Shown here: positions 1 through 13,002 of the stretch, piece after piece
Layout of the letters: each line of letters starts with the position of its first letter
How positions within the stretch are numbered: the first letter of the stretch is position 1
Source of the DNA: Podospora pseudoanserina
Lineage: Eukaryota > Ascomycota > Sordariomycetes > Sordariales > Podosporaceae
Assembly: GCF_035222485.1 (NCBI RefSeq)
Contig: NC_085925.1
Location: 1,984,001 to 2,048,000 of the forward strand
Length of the DNA: 64,000 nucleotides
Direction of reading: 5' to 3'
Program-made: the position numbers and the translations under genes
Notes under the pieces: model-generated
The model's database searches: none
What the model was told of the DNA's origin: nothing
The model's input: only the letters and a program-made list of their open reading frames with translations

Positions 1-1974
1 ATTATATCTCCTCCGATCAGGACGCCGCCAACAAGGCCCCCTGCCATCCCAGCCCCGGTCGCGGCCCCGCAAGATGGGGTTCAGAATATTGATCTGGGCG
101 ATCCCATGCAAGAGACGCCAGCACCAGAAGAGCAGGAGCCGGAGCCGGAACCGGAACCGGCGCCCGCACCAGCACCCGTGATACCAGGTATTCCGGGAGG
201 TGGCCGTCCTGCCGGTCCTCCAGTAAGGACGTCAAAAAGTGTAGTAACCGCAATCGTCACGGAAATCGACCTGGGGCATGGTAATCCCGCTACCACATCT
301 ACATCGACGTGGAACGGGTACTCCAACTCGACCTTTGTGACGTCGGTGCTGTACCCCAACCAAACTACACCACATATCTCTACGCCCACAGCCACTCTTA
401 GCTTTTGCCAACCTTCAGACTTGACTATTCCCCCTACGGTATGGTCGATTGTTTACACAAGCACGCTGACTTGGTTTGGCAACCCTGAGGATTACACGCC
501 TGAGTATCCCCCCATCTCGACCCCGCCGGTTTCATCGTGTGTCCCGTCACCACCCAGGTTGACCGTCTCGCGATGCTCGTCTACAAGCACCGGAGAAGAG
601 AACACACCTTGTTTTGTGACGGTCACAGCGTCCACGTCTTATCCCTGGGGCTATGGACCACAGACAAGCACTGTGCCCAACACTGTCACTTTTGTCACGA
701 CGGACAAGAACCCGGCTGTGATTTACACCTCCATGAAGCCACCTAATTATGGTGTTACCCAACCGCCACGGACTCAAGCTCATCATGAGTCCCTCACGGA
801 AGATGGCGCTGCTTCTCCCATCTCGACGCCGTCGTACGGCTCTGAGCCCAATAATCCTAGCCCTAACAACCCGAGCAATCCGAACAACCCAAGCAATCCT
901 AACAACAGCCCGAGCAGCCCAAACAACCCCAGCAATCCCTCCAACCCAAACAACCCAAACAACCCAAACAACCCAAACAGACCCCAACCCATCGAAGAGT
1001 CCCGCTCAGCAACCATAACCCGCTCCCCGGTAACAGTAATAATCCAACCAACCGCCATCGTCATAAACGACAACACAATCAAAGACAACACGACGAAAAA
1101 AACCCAAGTCGTCATCGTCTCGGGCGAGACCTTTACGATCGACCCAACAAGGGTGGTAGGCGCAGACACAACCATCGACCGCGTCACGGCCACAGGAGGA
1201 GGGGTGTACTACCCCCCCACGCCCACCACGACCTCCTTACGTGGCGTAGAAGTAATCCTGACCTCGTCCCGGGTGATAATCGGCGGATCAACTTACACCT
1301 TCTCCCCCACCTCCACCATCGCCGTAGTCAACGACGAGACATTCACCATCGGCCCCACGGCGATCGCTGCCGGGTCGCAAACCCTCAACCTCCCTGCTGC
1401 TCCTGTTCCGACAGAGGTCGTGGTGGTGGGAGGGGAGCTTATCACTGCCATTGGCCCCACCTTGGCCGTCATTTCTGGGAGTACGATAACTTATGGTAGC
1501 ACCGTCTCGACGACGACTATAGGGGGTGATGTCATTACTTTTGGTCCTGGGGGTGTGACGGCGCATGGGACGATCACGCTTGGGGGGAGTGCTGCAAGGC
1601 CGGGGGAGACGCAGTATGTCGTTGCTGGGGGCGCGACTATCACCAAGATTGGGGCGAGCGTGGTGGTGGTGAAGCAGACTACGTATACTATCGGGCCGGC
1701 GGCGGCGGGGGGGATGGGGGATAGGACGGTTACCACTACTGTTGGAGGGGAGGTGATCACCATTGGGCCGGAGGGGGTTGTGGTCGGGACGACGACGATG
1801 GGGTTTCCTTTTGGGCCTACGGTTGTTATCACGCCCGGGGGGAGGGGAGGGGGGGTTGCTGCTGCTACGGGGGTTGTGGAGGGGGAGGATGAGGAGGATG
1901 GAGGGGTGGCGGTTGGGATCAGCCGGGGGATGTTGTTGGGGGTGGTGGTGGGGTGGTTGGCGTGGATGGTTTGA
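1..1974 (+). CDS. Repeat-rich cell-surface protein, 5' end outside window
   Basis: The reading frame is open from base 1 to a TGA ending at 1974, giving at least 657 residues. The first in-frame ATG is at 106, but the frame continues upstream to the window edge, so the gene is probably 5'-truncated by the window. The visible protein begins with a Pro/Ala/Glu-Pro-rich stretch, then a Ser/Thr-rich region, an Asn-Pro-Ser tract, and a C-terminal half of degenerate repeats built on patterns such as GGxxITIGP and GxTFTIxPT. The last ~20 residues are hydrophobic (GMLLGVVVGWLAWMV at the very end), as in GPI-anchored or tail-anchored wall proteins. The product family is not recognised beyond 'fungal surface/adhesin-like'; wall localisation is inferred. 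Codon usage flips from C-ending to G-ending near 1480. Confidence 0.7.
   Translation: MISPPIRTPPTRPPAIPAPVAAPQDGVQNIDLGDPMQETPAPEEQEPEPEPEPAPAPAPVIPGIPGGGRPAGPPVRTSKSVVTAIVTEIDLGHGNPATTSTSTWNGYSNSTFVTSVLYPNQTTPHISTPTATLSFCQPSDLTIPPTVWSIVYTSTLTWFGNPEDYTPEYPPISTPPVSSCVPSPPRLTVSRCSSTSTGEENTPCFVTVTASTSYPWGYGPQTSTVPNTVTFVTTDKNPAVIYTSMKPPNYGVTQPPRTQAHHESLTEDGAASPISTPSYGSEPNNPSPNNPSNPNNPSNPNNSPSSPNNPSNPSNPNNPNNPNNPNRPQPIEESRSATITRSPVTVIIQPTAIVINDNTIKDNTTKKTQVVIVSGETFTIDPTRVVGADTTIDRVTATGGGVYYPPTPTTTSLRGVEVILTSSRVIIGGSTYTFSPTSTIAVVNDETFTIGPTAIAAGSQTLNLPAAPVPTEVVVVGGELITAIGPTLAVISGSTITYGSTVSTTTIGGDVITFGPGGVTAHGTITLGGSAARPGETQYVVAGGATITKIGASVVVVKQTTYTIGPAAAGGMGDRTVTTTVGGEVITIGPEGVVVGTTTMGFPFGPTVVITPGGRGGGVAAATGVVEGEDEEDGGVAVGISRGMLLGVVVGWLAWMV
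840..985 (+). repeat. Low-complexity Asn-Pro-(Ser) coding repeat
   Basis: Imperfect in-frame repeats of NNP, SNP and NNPSNP units inside the surface protein. This is typical of a flexible, extended wall-spanning spacer and likely length-polymorphic between strains. Confidence 0.75.
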
Positions 1975-2730
1975 GACATCCGTCCGTCCGCTATTGGGAT
2001 AGGGAGTTTATGGAGTTCTTGGATTGTTATATCCTGTATTGTGTGAACATGAAAAAAATGGGGTGTTATTGGTGGGTTTTGGCTTTTGGCTTTTACTTTT
2101 TGGTTTTTTTTTTTGGTACGATTGGAGAAGTATTATACCCCGGGGATGAATCCAACGGGGGGTGTATTGTGGGAGAAATGTACAGTTTGACTTGTACAAT
2201 TGAGATAGGGGAACAGCAGCAGTAGTAAATAGCTGAATTGGGAGGAATGGTATGAATATTATGGGTTTTAAATGCATTGTGAGAGCTATACACCGACTGT
2301 GATATCTCTGAGGGAAACATGCAATTCTGATACGGCCTGGTTTCTGGCGCCAGCAACATCAAGACTCGAGGGAAAGTATTTTGGACTATCAATGGATGAA
2401 ATCCGGCCTTCTAGAAGTACACCGAAACATGAGGGACTACGTGATAAACAGCAGCCGTCAAACCACATCATCTTTAAACGAAATATTCACAATACCCCCC
2501 ATTGAGCACCTGCCTACCTATCTACATGCAACTCCCTTCGAGAACCCTCCAGCACCTAAAATCAGGGTCAAACCAAAGGAGGGTACCACCCGGCTCCGAC
2601 TCCCATCTCCCACGAGCCACTCCATCTCGGCAGTAGTGCAAAATGACACCTCTTCTCATCCCGCTTACACCATGAAGGACCAAACCAGCCACACCGCACC
2701 ACCCACCCACCCACCATCTGTCTACGGTAC

Positions 2731-2777
<47 letters not shown>

Positions 2778-3589
2778 TTTCCAAAAATAAACCACACATG
2801 TTCGCGGTTGCAGATCTACGACACTCTGCAGTATCTTGCTTTACACATCTCACACGCAAATGTATACAACGTTGCTAGTCTACCACCCTTCCCCTTCCAT
2901 CACTCATTGATGACAGAGCTGTTTGGTGATGATTACTTAACCCTTCTGTTCCCACCTTGGACGCGCGGCTCTTTCTTGTACGCACCAACTCACAACCTAA
3001 TGTTGGATTCTATCCCCATGTTCCACGGCAGTTAGAGGGTGGTGAACCTCTAACTACCACACCTTTGAACAGGCTTCCCAACATGCGGAATGCTCGTTGG
3101 ACAGGAAAGGTCTTGATGAACAGACATCAAAAGCACCCGTATCCGATCCACATGCCTCCGGGGACAAGCCTTAAAATCCCTGATTAGACACCCGACATTC
3201 GAACGCTCGTATGCTGTCTAGTAACCCCTATTCCCCGTATCCACAACATTGCCCCAAGATCCGATTGGCATCATGAGCCTCGTGCTGTCCAGCAGCTTGG
3301 TCATCTAAATAGACATAAAGCAGTGCAGGTGTCACAACCTCAAGCCACAACCTCGTAAAAGCCCCCATGGTCAAATGCTGTGTTATCATTACTCCCGTGC
3401 TGTGTCATACAAAATCATCAGAGATAGTTCTCCTTGGTCTTTCATTCACCTCATCGACCACACAAGCTCCTCGCCATCACCTCACCTTCCACAATCCCCG
3501 TCACCCACACCACCATCCTTAACCCTCATGAACTCTAACCAACCATACTCAACCAAAATCCCATTCCCCTACCAAGAAAGCCGAGTATC
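1975..3589. other. Intergenic region between convergent genes
   Basis: This stretch separates the 3' ends of the surface-protein gene (+) and the CSN12-like gene (-), so it should hold two terminators/polyadenylation regions. It is AT-richer than the flanking genes just after 2010. Apart from the AC microsatellite and short uninformative reading frames, no gene or RNA is supported. Confidence 0.6.
2733..2774. repeat. (AC)21 microsatellite
   Basis: A perfect 42-bp AC dinucleotide run in the convergent intergenic region; a likely strain-polymorphic marker. Confidence 0.95.
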
Positions 3590-5327
3590 TCAGCTCGAAT
3601 CCCTCACCCAACCAGGACACTCCCCAAACTCCCCCACCACCTCCCCCTCCCCCCTATCCGCAGCCTCCAGCCCCTCCTCCCAGCTCTCCCTAAACCTCTG
3701 CCCAAGCGCTTCATACACCCCAGGCCACCCAGCCCTGACCGCATTCCCCCCGTACCTCTTCGCCCCCTCCACCGCAAACTTCCCCTGCTGCCTCGCAATA
3801 AACCCCTGCAGCAACCCCCCGTAAACCAAGCCCGCAACAACACTCTCGACACTGTCCACATCCGGCTTCTTATTCCCAAAAATCAACCCCTCGGACGGCA
3901 TCAAGTACTTCGGCCCCCCCGGCGGAGGGACAAGTTCCCCAAATCCGGCCCGAGTATACCCCTCGAGCAATCTCTGCACATACGTCGCCGTAGTCACCAC
4001 ATCCTCAAAAGCCAACGAAGCAGCCTTATTACCCTCCCCCCCCTTCCCCCCCACCGCATCATCCATCATCCCCGACCTCAACAGAAACGTCTTCCTCGTC
4101 AGCGACCTCCAAAGCAAGGGCTTGAGACGATACAGAAAAACCAGATACAACCCCTTCTCCCACAACCACTCCCTCTTCCCCTCTAACGCCGCCCGAAACG
4201 CCACAAAATTCCCCGACCTCACCGCCCGGCATATCGGGAGGAAAACCTCCCCAAACCCAGCCGCGTCCGGCCGGGAGAGGAGGTTCACTGACGGGAACCG
4301 GCCGCAGAGCATGTTGGAGGGGATCCACCAAGTGAGAATCTGGCGCCGGTGTTTGAGAAAGGAGGTGTGGCACTGCCTGTAGGCCTCCTCGAGGCACATG
4401 TGCGCGCGAAAGTAGTGCGCGTTGTCAAAGTTGAAGCGGCCGAGGTAGTAGAGGAAGGTTACCCTCTGCGAGGCCGGGTACAAGGCCAGGGCTGGGCCAG
4501 AGGTGGAGAGGTTGGTGAACATTTGGACGGCGAGGTGAGATTTTTCGCACTGAATATAAAAAAGGTCAGGAGCTACGGTGGAAAAAAAAAACATTAGGGG
4601 GGAAGAGGGAGCTTACGGCAAAGAGGAGTTTAAGAGTTAGATTCGCAAAGAGATAAACCGCCACCTTTTTCCCCTTCGGCGGTGCCCATCTCGTGCTGGA
4701 GCGGTCACCCAGACAAGACGTGAAAAACTTTTGGATAATATCCGCCGCCATCTCAACAACCGACTTGCTCTCCCCGTCACCCGTCTCATCCCCTTCTATC
4801 AACGCTAGAACCTCCGGCTGTCTAGTCAGGCTCATAACCAGCTTCGACAGGGATTCCGACAAGGCCATGCTCGTCGGAAGGAGCATAACACCATAGGTCG
4901 GATTAGCAAGCGCGTTGGCGCATGATCTGTTGTCATTTTCCATCAGTTTCCTCTTCTTGAAACCAAAAAAAAAAAAGGAAAGGGTTACCTACATTAACAG
5001 CTCACTGAGCCTAGTGTAAACATTGACAACATCATCAAAGTTCACATCGCGCCAGTACTCGAGGTAGTCCTTGATGAAGGAATTAAACCCCGGCCACGGC
5101 GACCCCTTCCCCTCTGGCACGTTATCTTCCTCTGGAAGACAATTGTCGACGAATTTCTCGAGGGCGTCGCTCCCGTTGTCTGGATAGTTTGATCTGATCT
5201 CGTGCGCCAGGTTGTAGTATATATCCGGGACATCGTTCTCGACCTGCAGCCAGTCTTTGAGGCTGGCGCCGTCTGCCTCGAGGGCAAAGCCGCGAATCTT
5301 GGTCAGGAATTGGATTGCAAGACTCAT
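3590..5327 (-). CDS. csn12: PCI-domain protein, CSN12/Thp1 family
   Basis: Three exons on the minus strand: 5327-4993, 4926-4617 and 4549-3590. Together they are 1605 nt and encode 534 aa. Introns have GTAGGT and GTAAGC donors and CAG acceptors; joining them restores phrases such as LYLFANLTLKLLFA followed by CEKSHLAVQMF. The central block (YYLGRFNFDNAHYFRAH, then EEAYRQCH, IPSNMLCGRFPS and GFGEVFLPI) is the PCI alpha-solenoid signature of the CSN12/Thp1/PCID2 family. Near the C-terminus, DVDSVESVVAGLVYGGLLQG matches the winged-helix part. Members act in the COP9 signalosome-associated Csn12 complex or in TREX-2 mRNA export; which one applies here is not decided by sequence alone, though overall length and the YLGRFNFDNAHYFRA block favour CSN12. 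The last ~220 codons are strikingly G-ending compared with the first part. Confidence 0.83.
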
Positions 5328-5696
5328 GATGGGCGATGAGGAGGTGAGTTAGTAAGTGAGTGAAAGTGCTTTTGGGTGGCACTCAAGGCGCGACTTGGCG
5401 GTTCATTGCTGCGTAGGCCACATCAATGTTGAAAAGTGGAGAATATTACAAGGTTGTGTGATGGGTGTTGGTGGTTTGGGACAACAATAGCAATGAATAT
5501 GGCTGAGTAGATTCTAAGCCAGGGCGGTGGGAATTAAACAAGTGAATCAGATCCACTCAGTTGAAAGACAATGCAGGCCACGGCTGTCTGTGGCCAACCC
5601 TAACCCTGCTATATACACTTTTCCACGCCAACCATTCCCGTGTGATTCATCACATGCCGTTGGATCAATCGTTTCATGACAGCATTATCATCATAC
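5328..5696. other. Promoter region of the CSN12-like gene / 3' flank of thiolase
   Basis: This short spacer lies upstream of the CSN12-like start (minus strand) and downstream of the thiolase stop (also minus strand). It carries a telobox-like AACCCTAACCCT about 270 bp from the start codon. No reading frame is supported. Confidence 0.6.
5596..5607. promoter_or_regulatory. Telobox-like element AACCCTAACCCT
   Basis: Two tandem CCCTAA-type units lie about 270 bp upstream of the CSN12-like start codon. Teloboxes bound by Tbf1/Myb-type factors occur in promoters of fungal housekeeping genes; function here is inferred from sequence and position only. A similar motif precedes the AP-2 sigma gene at 45809. 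Confidence 0.35.
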
Positions 5697-7116
<1,420 letters not shown>

Positions 7117-7960
7117 GATGGATGTGGCAGAGAGTTCGCTCAACGGAAAGCTAAATGCAATGACTGACAAGACAGGAAGGCTAGACCAGGACCAGAGGCA
7201 ACGAGGGGAAAATCACTTGTGGACAAGACATGATCGGAAACGGTCGCCCTTCCCGAGGGCCAGCTTCTTTAAAGAGCACCGCCAGCACTGGCACACATGC
7301 GGCACTCCTCGGCTTGTGACGGACTGACGGGATGTGCACGGGGAGTTTTGCGGAGGTGGGGACTATGATGGAGGTGCCGGGGAAACAGCCCCGCCATGGA
7401 GTTGGGGGTGCCGGGATGCCTTAAAGCTTTGGAGAGTTCGTTGAGATGTAACGGTTTGTTGCAGCGGCTGTCCTGTTGATACTTTCAAGAAGCTAGGTAG
7501 ACCGAAGAAGGCCAGGGCCAAACATAGGAAGCATAATTTACCAGATGAAGCAGAGAGAAAACACCGATCTACAGCGGCCTTTTCAGTGGCGCCGAAGACG
7601 CCCAGTTGGTGGCTCTGGGTCTTTGATCGCACGTGCCAATGCCTTTCGTTAAGCAACGGTTCAATTATGATTGGCCAGAGTCACCTAAATGCACATAGCT
7701 AATCGATAAGAAATGCCCCACTCGACACTCGACAATGGCACCCATCCACTGACACCCAGAACAGAGCTTCTTCACTCTCCGCCGCCGGTTCCGCACCCCA
7801 TCGTCGTTGACATACCATAATCAACCCACTGCTGGACGCCCTCCCCACTGATTTCTCACGCGCCGAGACAGCCACAAGCTACCATCAACTTTCCTTACCC
7901 ATCGCTGGAGACCTCTCCTACCTACACCATCGAGTGTCATCCTGCGTCTTTCTGGAAAAC
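7117..7960. promoter_or_regulatory. Divergent promoter, thiolase / RAD6
   Basis: About 840 bp separate the thiolase start (-) from the RAD6 start (+), and both 5' leaders must lie here. The RAD6-proximal half (7700-7960) is C-rich/pyrimidine-rich, usual for fungal leaders. No TATA box or coding frame stands out. Confidence 0.6.
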
Positions 7961-8645
7961 ATGTCGACGGCAGCCCGCAGACGTCTCATGCGAGACTTCA
8001 AGGTACGGCGACTCTACCAACACCTCCAGCATGAAGAAGACGTGTTTCGCGATGCTAACCTTCGGCTTTCGATTTTCAGCGCATGCAAACCGACCCTCCC
8101 GCTGGCGTTTCTGCTTCTCCGGTTCCAGACAATGTGATGACTTGGTGAGTAAAGCTCTTCACCGCCAACCCAAGTCCATCAGCGAACTGGATTACCAACC
8201 AACCCATCATCAGGAATGCCGTCATTATTGGACCCGCCGATACTCCATTCGAAGACGGAACCTTTAGACTCGTGATGCATTTCGAAGAACAGTATCCCAA
8301 CAAGCCGCCCTCGGTCAAGTTCATCAGCCAGATGTTCCATCCCAACGTCTACGCCACCGGCGAACTCTGCTTGGATATCCTCCAGAATCGCTGGAGTCCC
8401 ACGTACGATGTCGCGGCTGTTCTTACGAGTATTCAAAGGTTCGTGGAAGGTTACAGGTGGACATGGCGGACACAGCAGGGAGCTTGACTGGATGGTAATG
8501 GCTGACACGGCTTGGGTACAGTTTGCTCAACGACCCGAACACGGGATCCCCAGCGAACGTCGAAGCTTCCAATTTGTACAAGGACAACCGTAAGGAGTAC
8601 ACGAAAAGAGTCAGGGAGACGGTGGAGAAGAGCTGGGAAGACTAA
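7961..8645 (+). CDS. rad6: Ubiquitin-conjugating enzyme E2, Rad6/Ubc2
   Basis: Four exons: 7961-8002, 8080-8144, 8214-8438 and 8522-8645; 456 nt, 151 aa, the length of Neurospora MUS-8/Rad6. Donors are GTACGG, GTGAGT and GTTCGT; all acceptors are CAG. The protein opens [20 protein letters not shown], the Rad6 N-terminus, and carries the E2 core [19 protein letters not shown] with the active-site cysteine in GELCLDIL and the HPN motif. It ends [11 protein letters not shown] without a long acidic tail, as in filamentous fungi. It acts with Rad18-type E3s on PCNA in post-replication repair and with Bre1 on histone H2B in the nucleus. The assignment is secure; the first exon is only 14 codons and is easily missed. 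Confidence 0.97.
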
Positions 8646-9960
8646 AGTCATAGGTTGGTTAATGGAAGTGGATTGGACGAGCTGAACAGCAGCTGCCCCT
8701 ACTGATGCTCGATATATTGGGGGCTGTTTTCGGCGGTGTCATGGGATTAGGACTACAAACCGGAGTTTGCGGTGTTTTTGGCCACCTTCGAGTGGGGATT
8801 TGTGTGTTTTCAACAGCATTCTGGCAGGCAAAGGCATATTCGTTTTGTCAGGCGTTTGGTTCGTGCAACAAATAACTTGGTCTATTGCTCGCAAGGGCGT
8901 GTGGTTGTCAAAGTGAGAGGGAGCTTGATTTTGTTAGGGACTACAACAGGTTGGGAGGCATAGGCAAGGGCGGGGTTTGTACGGAGTTGGGCCCCGCACG
9001 CATATAATCTGATATCAGTCTAAGCAACAAAGCCTACAAGCGGTGATTTTAAGTGCCTTGGAACCATTTGCTTCTCATCGTTCTGGTAGAGGTACTCCAG
9101 ATGCCCACTCTTACTAGCTTCCCGAGACAATGCCATGGTAAGCTCGGCCCACCATACAATTACAGGGGCTTTCCGTCTGTACTCGCGAGGCACGGGAGCT
9201 GGCTTGCAGATGTCGGCAGAAGTGGCTCGCATTGAGCTGGTACTGACGGTTAATGGTGGCAGGCTGTCGTGAGGCTGTCATCTGCAATGCTGCCTGCTGC
9301 AATCGGCCGGCAAGAGACCCACGTCTAGTGTTGGGCAGAGTGGCAGGGGCCATTTTCAAGGCATGCATTGCCCGTTGAAACACGCCCCAAGACCGTGAAC
9401 CATTAGCGCGTCATTCAGCCTCGAGTTTGTCATCCATCCATCTGTCCAGTGGTGACTCGCCTCGGCCTTCTCTCCCCCTCCTCTGCCCCTGACCGCCTTG
9501 ACATACCCCACCGGTCCCTGACGTTCTTCTAGAACTTTGAACTACCTAACAGCAGAACTCAGATAACCCTCGTTTCAGGATCACTGCCCACTCTCGCCTT
9601 CACCAGACGATACGACGACGACGTCCGGTATTGCTTTTCTAGCGGACCGCATCCTGTCATCTCTGATTTGCCGATCTGGGACCCAACCACCACTAGCAAC
9701 CCACACCACATACGTTCACTTCGCAGTCCCAGGCACCTGACGACGACCTGACTTTCCACAAACAACAACAACAACTACAACAACCAATACTACCGTCGAC
9801 AACTCTTGAAGAAACGTAGCCACACAGACGCTCGCTTCTGCCGATATCGCCGCCCTCGCCGCCACTTTTTATTTTTTATTTTTTATTTTTTCAACACCCG
9901 CATCTGCTTTTCCTTCCATGAACTTGCGCTTCCCGGGAGCGCGGGAAGCGGACTGCCATT
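8646..9960. other. RAD6 3' flank and kinesin promoter/5' leader
   Basis: There is no supported gene. The last ~500 bp before the kinesin ATG are C- and A-rich (CAACAACAACAAC-type) leader sequence with a T-rich tandem repeat close to the start codon. Confidence 0.6.
9866..9891 (+). repeat. Tandem ATTTTTT units in kinesin leader
   Basis: TTTTT is followed by three exact ATTTTTT units ending 69 bp before the kinesin ATG. In the transcript this would be a U-rich element; it may also favour an open, nucleosome-free start site. Confidence 0.6.
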
Positions 9961-12900
9961 ATGTCGAACGCAAATAGCATCAAGGTCGTGGCTCGGTTTC
10001 GCCCGCAAAATCGGGTGGAAATCGAGTCGGGCGGTCAGCCCATTGTCACCTTTCAAGGCCCAGACACCTGCACTGTCGATGTGAGTACACCACAACGCAT
10101 TGTTGCTGCTTCGAGGCCGCGCACCGCCACCCGGCATATCTGCATCTGTGCTAATATGCAACGCTTCTCCAGTCCAAGGAAGCGCAGGGCTCCTTCACGT
10201 TTGACCGTGTCTTTGATATGTCATGCAAGCAATCAGACATTTTCGACTTTTCCATCAAGCCCACCGTCGACGATATCCTCAACGGTTACAATGGTACCGT
10301 CTTCGCCTATGGTCAGACCGGTGCCGGTAAATCGTACACCATGATGGGTACCAACATCGACGACGAAAGTGGAAAGGGTGTGATTCCAAGAATCATCGAG
10401 CAGATTTTCTCCCAGATCATGTCGAGCCCGGCCAATATCGAGTATACAGTGCGCGTCAGCTACATGGAGATCTACATGGAGCGCATCCGCGATCTGTTGC
10501 AGCCACAAAACGACAACCTGCCAGTCCACGAGGAGAAGAGCAGGGGTGTCTACGTCAAGGGGCTGCTGGAGATTTACGTATCGAGTGTGCAGGAAGTCTT
10601 CGAAGTGATGAGGAGAGGCGGCAACGCCAGAGCTGTCGCGGCGACCAACATGAACCAGGAGTCTTCTCGATCGCATTCCATCTTCGTCGTCACCATCACC
10701 CAGAAGAATGTCGAAACCGGCTCGGCCAAGAGTGGTCAGCTCTTCTTAGTCGATTTGGCCGGTAGTGAAAAGGTTGGCAAGACGGGCGCCAGCGGACAAA
10801 CGCTGGAGGAAGCCAAAAAGATCAACAAGAGTTTGAGTGCCCTCGGCATGGTCATCAACGCCTTGACGGACGGCAAATCATCACACGTTCCTTACAGAGA
10901 CTCAAAACTCACCCGGATTCTACAGGAATCTCTGGGTGGTAACAGTCGGACGACCCTCATTATCAACTGCTCCCCTTCCAGTTACAACGATGCCGAGACA
11001 CTCAGCACGCTCCGCTTCGGCATGCGCGCCAAATCCATCAAAAACAAGGCCAAGGTCAACGCCGAGCTCAGCCCTGCCGAACTCAAGCAAATGGTGGCCA
11101 AGGCCAAGAACCAAATCACAACCTTTGAGAATTATATTGCCGACCTGCAGAGCGAAGTACAGTTATGGCGTGCCGGCGACGCCGTGCCAAAGGAGAGGTG
11201 GGTCCCACCCCTTTTGGAAGACAGAGTATCAGGCACAAAGGCAGATTCAAGGCCGGCCCGGCCCGCAACACCTTCCCGATTACTGGAGCGTACCGGTGCT
11301 GAAACGCCTTCTGCTGCCGAGAGATCTGGGACACCAAGCCTCCCTCTGGACAAGGATGAACGAGAAGAGTTCTTGCGCCGGGAGAATGAGCTCCAGGACC
11401 AGCTTGCCGAAAAGGAGACACATGCTGCCGCCATTGAGAGACAACTCCGTGAGACAAAGGAGGAGCTTGCCATCATCAAGGAGCACGATGGAAAGCTCGG
11501 AAAGGAAAACGAAAGGTTGATCAGCGAGTCTAACGAGTTCAAGATGCAGCTGGAAAGGTTAGCATTCGAGAATAAGGAGGCTCAGATCACCATGGACGGG
11601 CTCAAGGATGCCAACTCGGAGCTTACCGCCGAGCTGGACGAGCTCAAGCAGCAGATGCTTGACATGAAGATGAGCGCCAAGGAGACCAGTGCCGTCCTGG
11701 ATGAGAAGGAGAAGAAGAAGGCGGAGAAGATGGCCAAGATGCTTGCCGGCTTCGATCTCAGCGGGGATGTGTTTAGCGACAACGAGCGATCCGTCGCCGA
11801 TGCGATCGCGCAACTAGACGCCCTCTTCGAGATTGCCTCGAGTGGCGACCCTGTCCCCCCTGACGACCTCAAGGCCCTCAGGGAGAAGCTCTTGGAGGTG
11901 CAGGGTTTCGTACGACAGGCCGAGCTGTCTAGCTTCAGTGCTGCCTCCACCGAGGCCGAAGTGCAAAAGAGACAGGAGCTGGAGGCCAAGCTGACTGCTC
12001 TCCAACAAGAGCACGAGGACATCTTGTCCAGGAACCTGGATGAGGCCGACAAGGAGGAGGTTAAGGCCCTTCTCGCCAAGACGCTGTCCGACAAGTCCAA
12101 CACACAAGCCGAGCTCGTCGAGGGTCTCCGGACCGACCTCAACGTCCGCGTGGCGGAGAACGAGAAGCTCAAGGCTCTCGTTGATGACCTCCAACGCCGG
12201 GTCAAGTCCAACGGGGCGGTGCCCATGGCCAACGGCAAGACGGTGCAGCAGCAGCTGGCTGAGTTTGACGTGATGAAGAAGAGTCTTATGCGCGACCTCC
12301 AGAACCGGTGCGAGCGCGTGGTGGAGCTCGAAATCTCCTTGGATGAGACTCGCGAGCAGTACAACAATGTGCTCCGGAGCAGCAACAACCGGGCACAGCA
12401 GAAGAAGATGGCGTTTCTGGAGCGCAACCTGGAGCAGCTCACGCAGGTGCAGAGGCAGCTGGTGGAGCAGAACTCGGCGCTGAAGAAGGAGGTGGCGATT
12501 GCGGAGCGCAAGCTGATTGCGCGCAACGAGAGGATCCAGAGCTTGGAGAGCTTGCTGCAGGAGAGCCAGGAGAAGATGGCGCAGGCGAACCACAAGTGCG
12601 TTCCTTCTACCTATGATGTTGTTGTTGTTGATGATTATTGTTGTGTTTGCACACTTAAAAAGCAGCGGCCGAGAACGGACACGATCTCGGTCTCGGTGCA
12701 CAACCCGTTTGCGAGGGCGATGTATATACTAATCACTTTTGTACTGCTACAGATTCGAGGTGCAGCTCGCCGCCGTCAAAGACCGGCTCGAGGCGGCGAA
12801 GGCCGGAAGCACAAGGGGGCTGGGCTCGCCGACTGGCCTCGGTGGCTTCAACATTGGCAGCCGAATCGCCAAGCCGCTTCGTGGCGGAGGTGACAACAAT

Positions 12901-13002
12901 ACTACGACGACTGTTTCTAGTAATCCTACGATTGCCAGCTTGCAGCAGCAGAATGCTCCGGTTGAGAATAAGAGGTCGAGCTGGTTTTTTAACAAGTCGT
13001 AG
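9961..13002 (+). CDS. Conventional kinesin-1 heavy chain
   Basis: Three exons: 9961-10080, 10173-12595 and 12753-13002; 2793 nt, 930 aa, close to Neurospora Nkin (928 aa). Donors are GTGAGT and GTGCGT. Motor domain about residues 5-330: P-loop GQTGAGKSYTMMG, switch I NMNQESSRSHSIF, switch II LVDLAGSEKVGKTGASG, and the NKSLSALGMVINALTDGKSS helix. After the neck come long heptad-rich coiled coils (about 430-840). The tail keeps the autoinhibitory IAK motif (SRIAKPLRGGG), which folds back on the motor heads. It is a plus-end-directed microtubule motor for vesicles and hyphal tip growth. The second intron (157 nt) splits the tail; reading straight through it gives a false C-terminus. Codons become G-ending from about 12280 onward. 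Confidence 0.97.

Noticed and set aside
2733-2774. AC repeat as part of a structured array
   Set aside because: A simple dinucleotide microsatellite with no spacer structure.
10233-12701. Long antisense frames over the kinesin gene (for example 11582-12595 and 11814-12701, minus)
   Set aside because: Leu/Ser/Arg-rich mirror translations of a GC-rich coiled-coil coding sequence; no domain, no splice structure.
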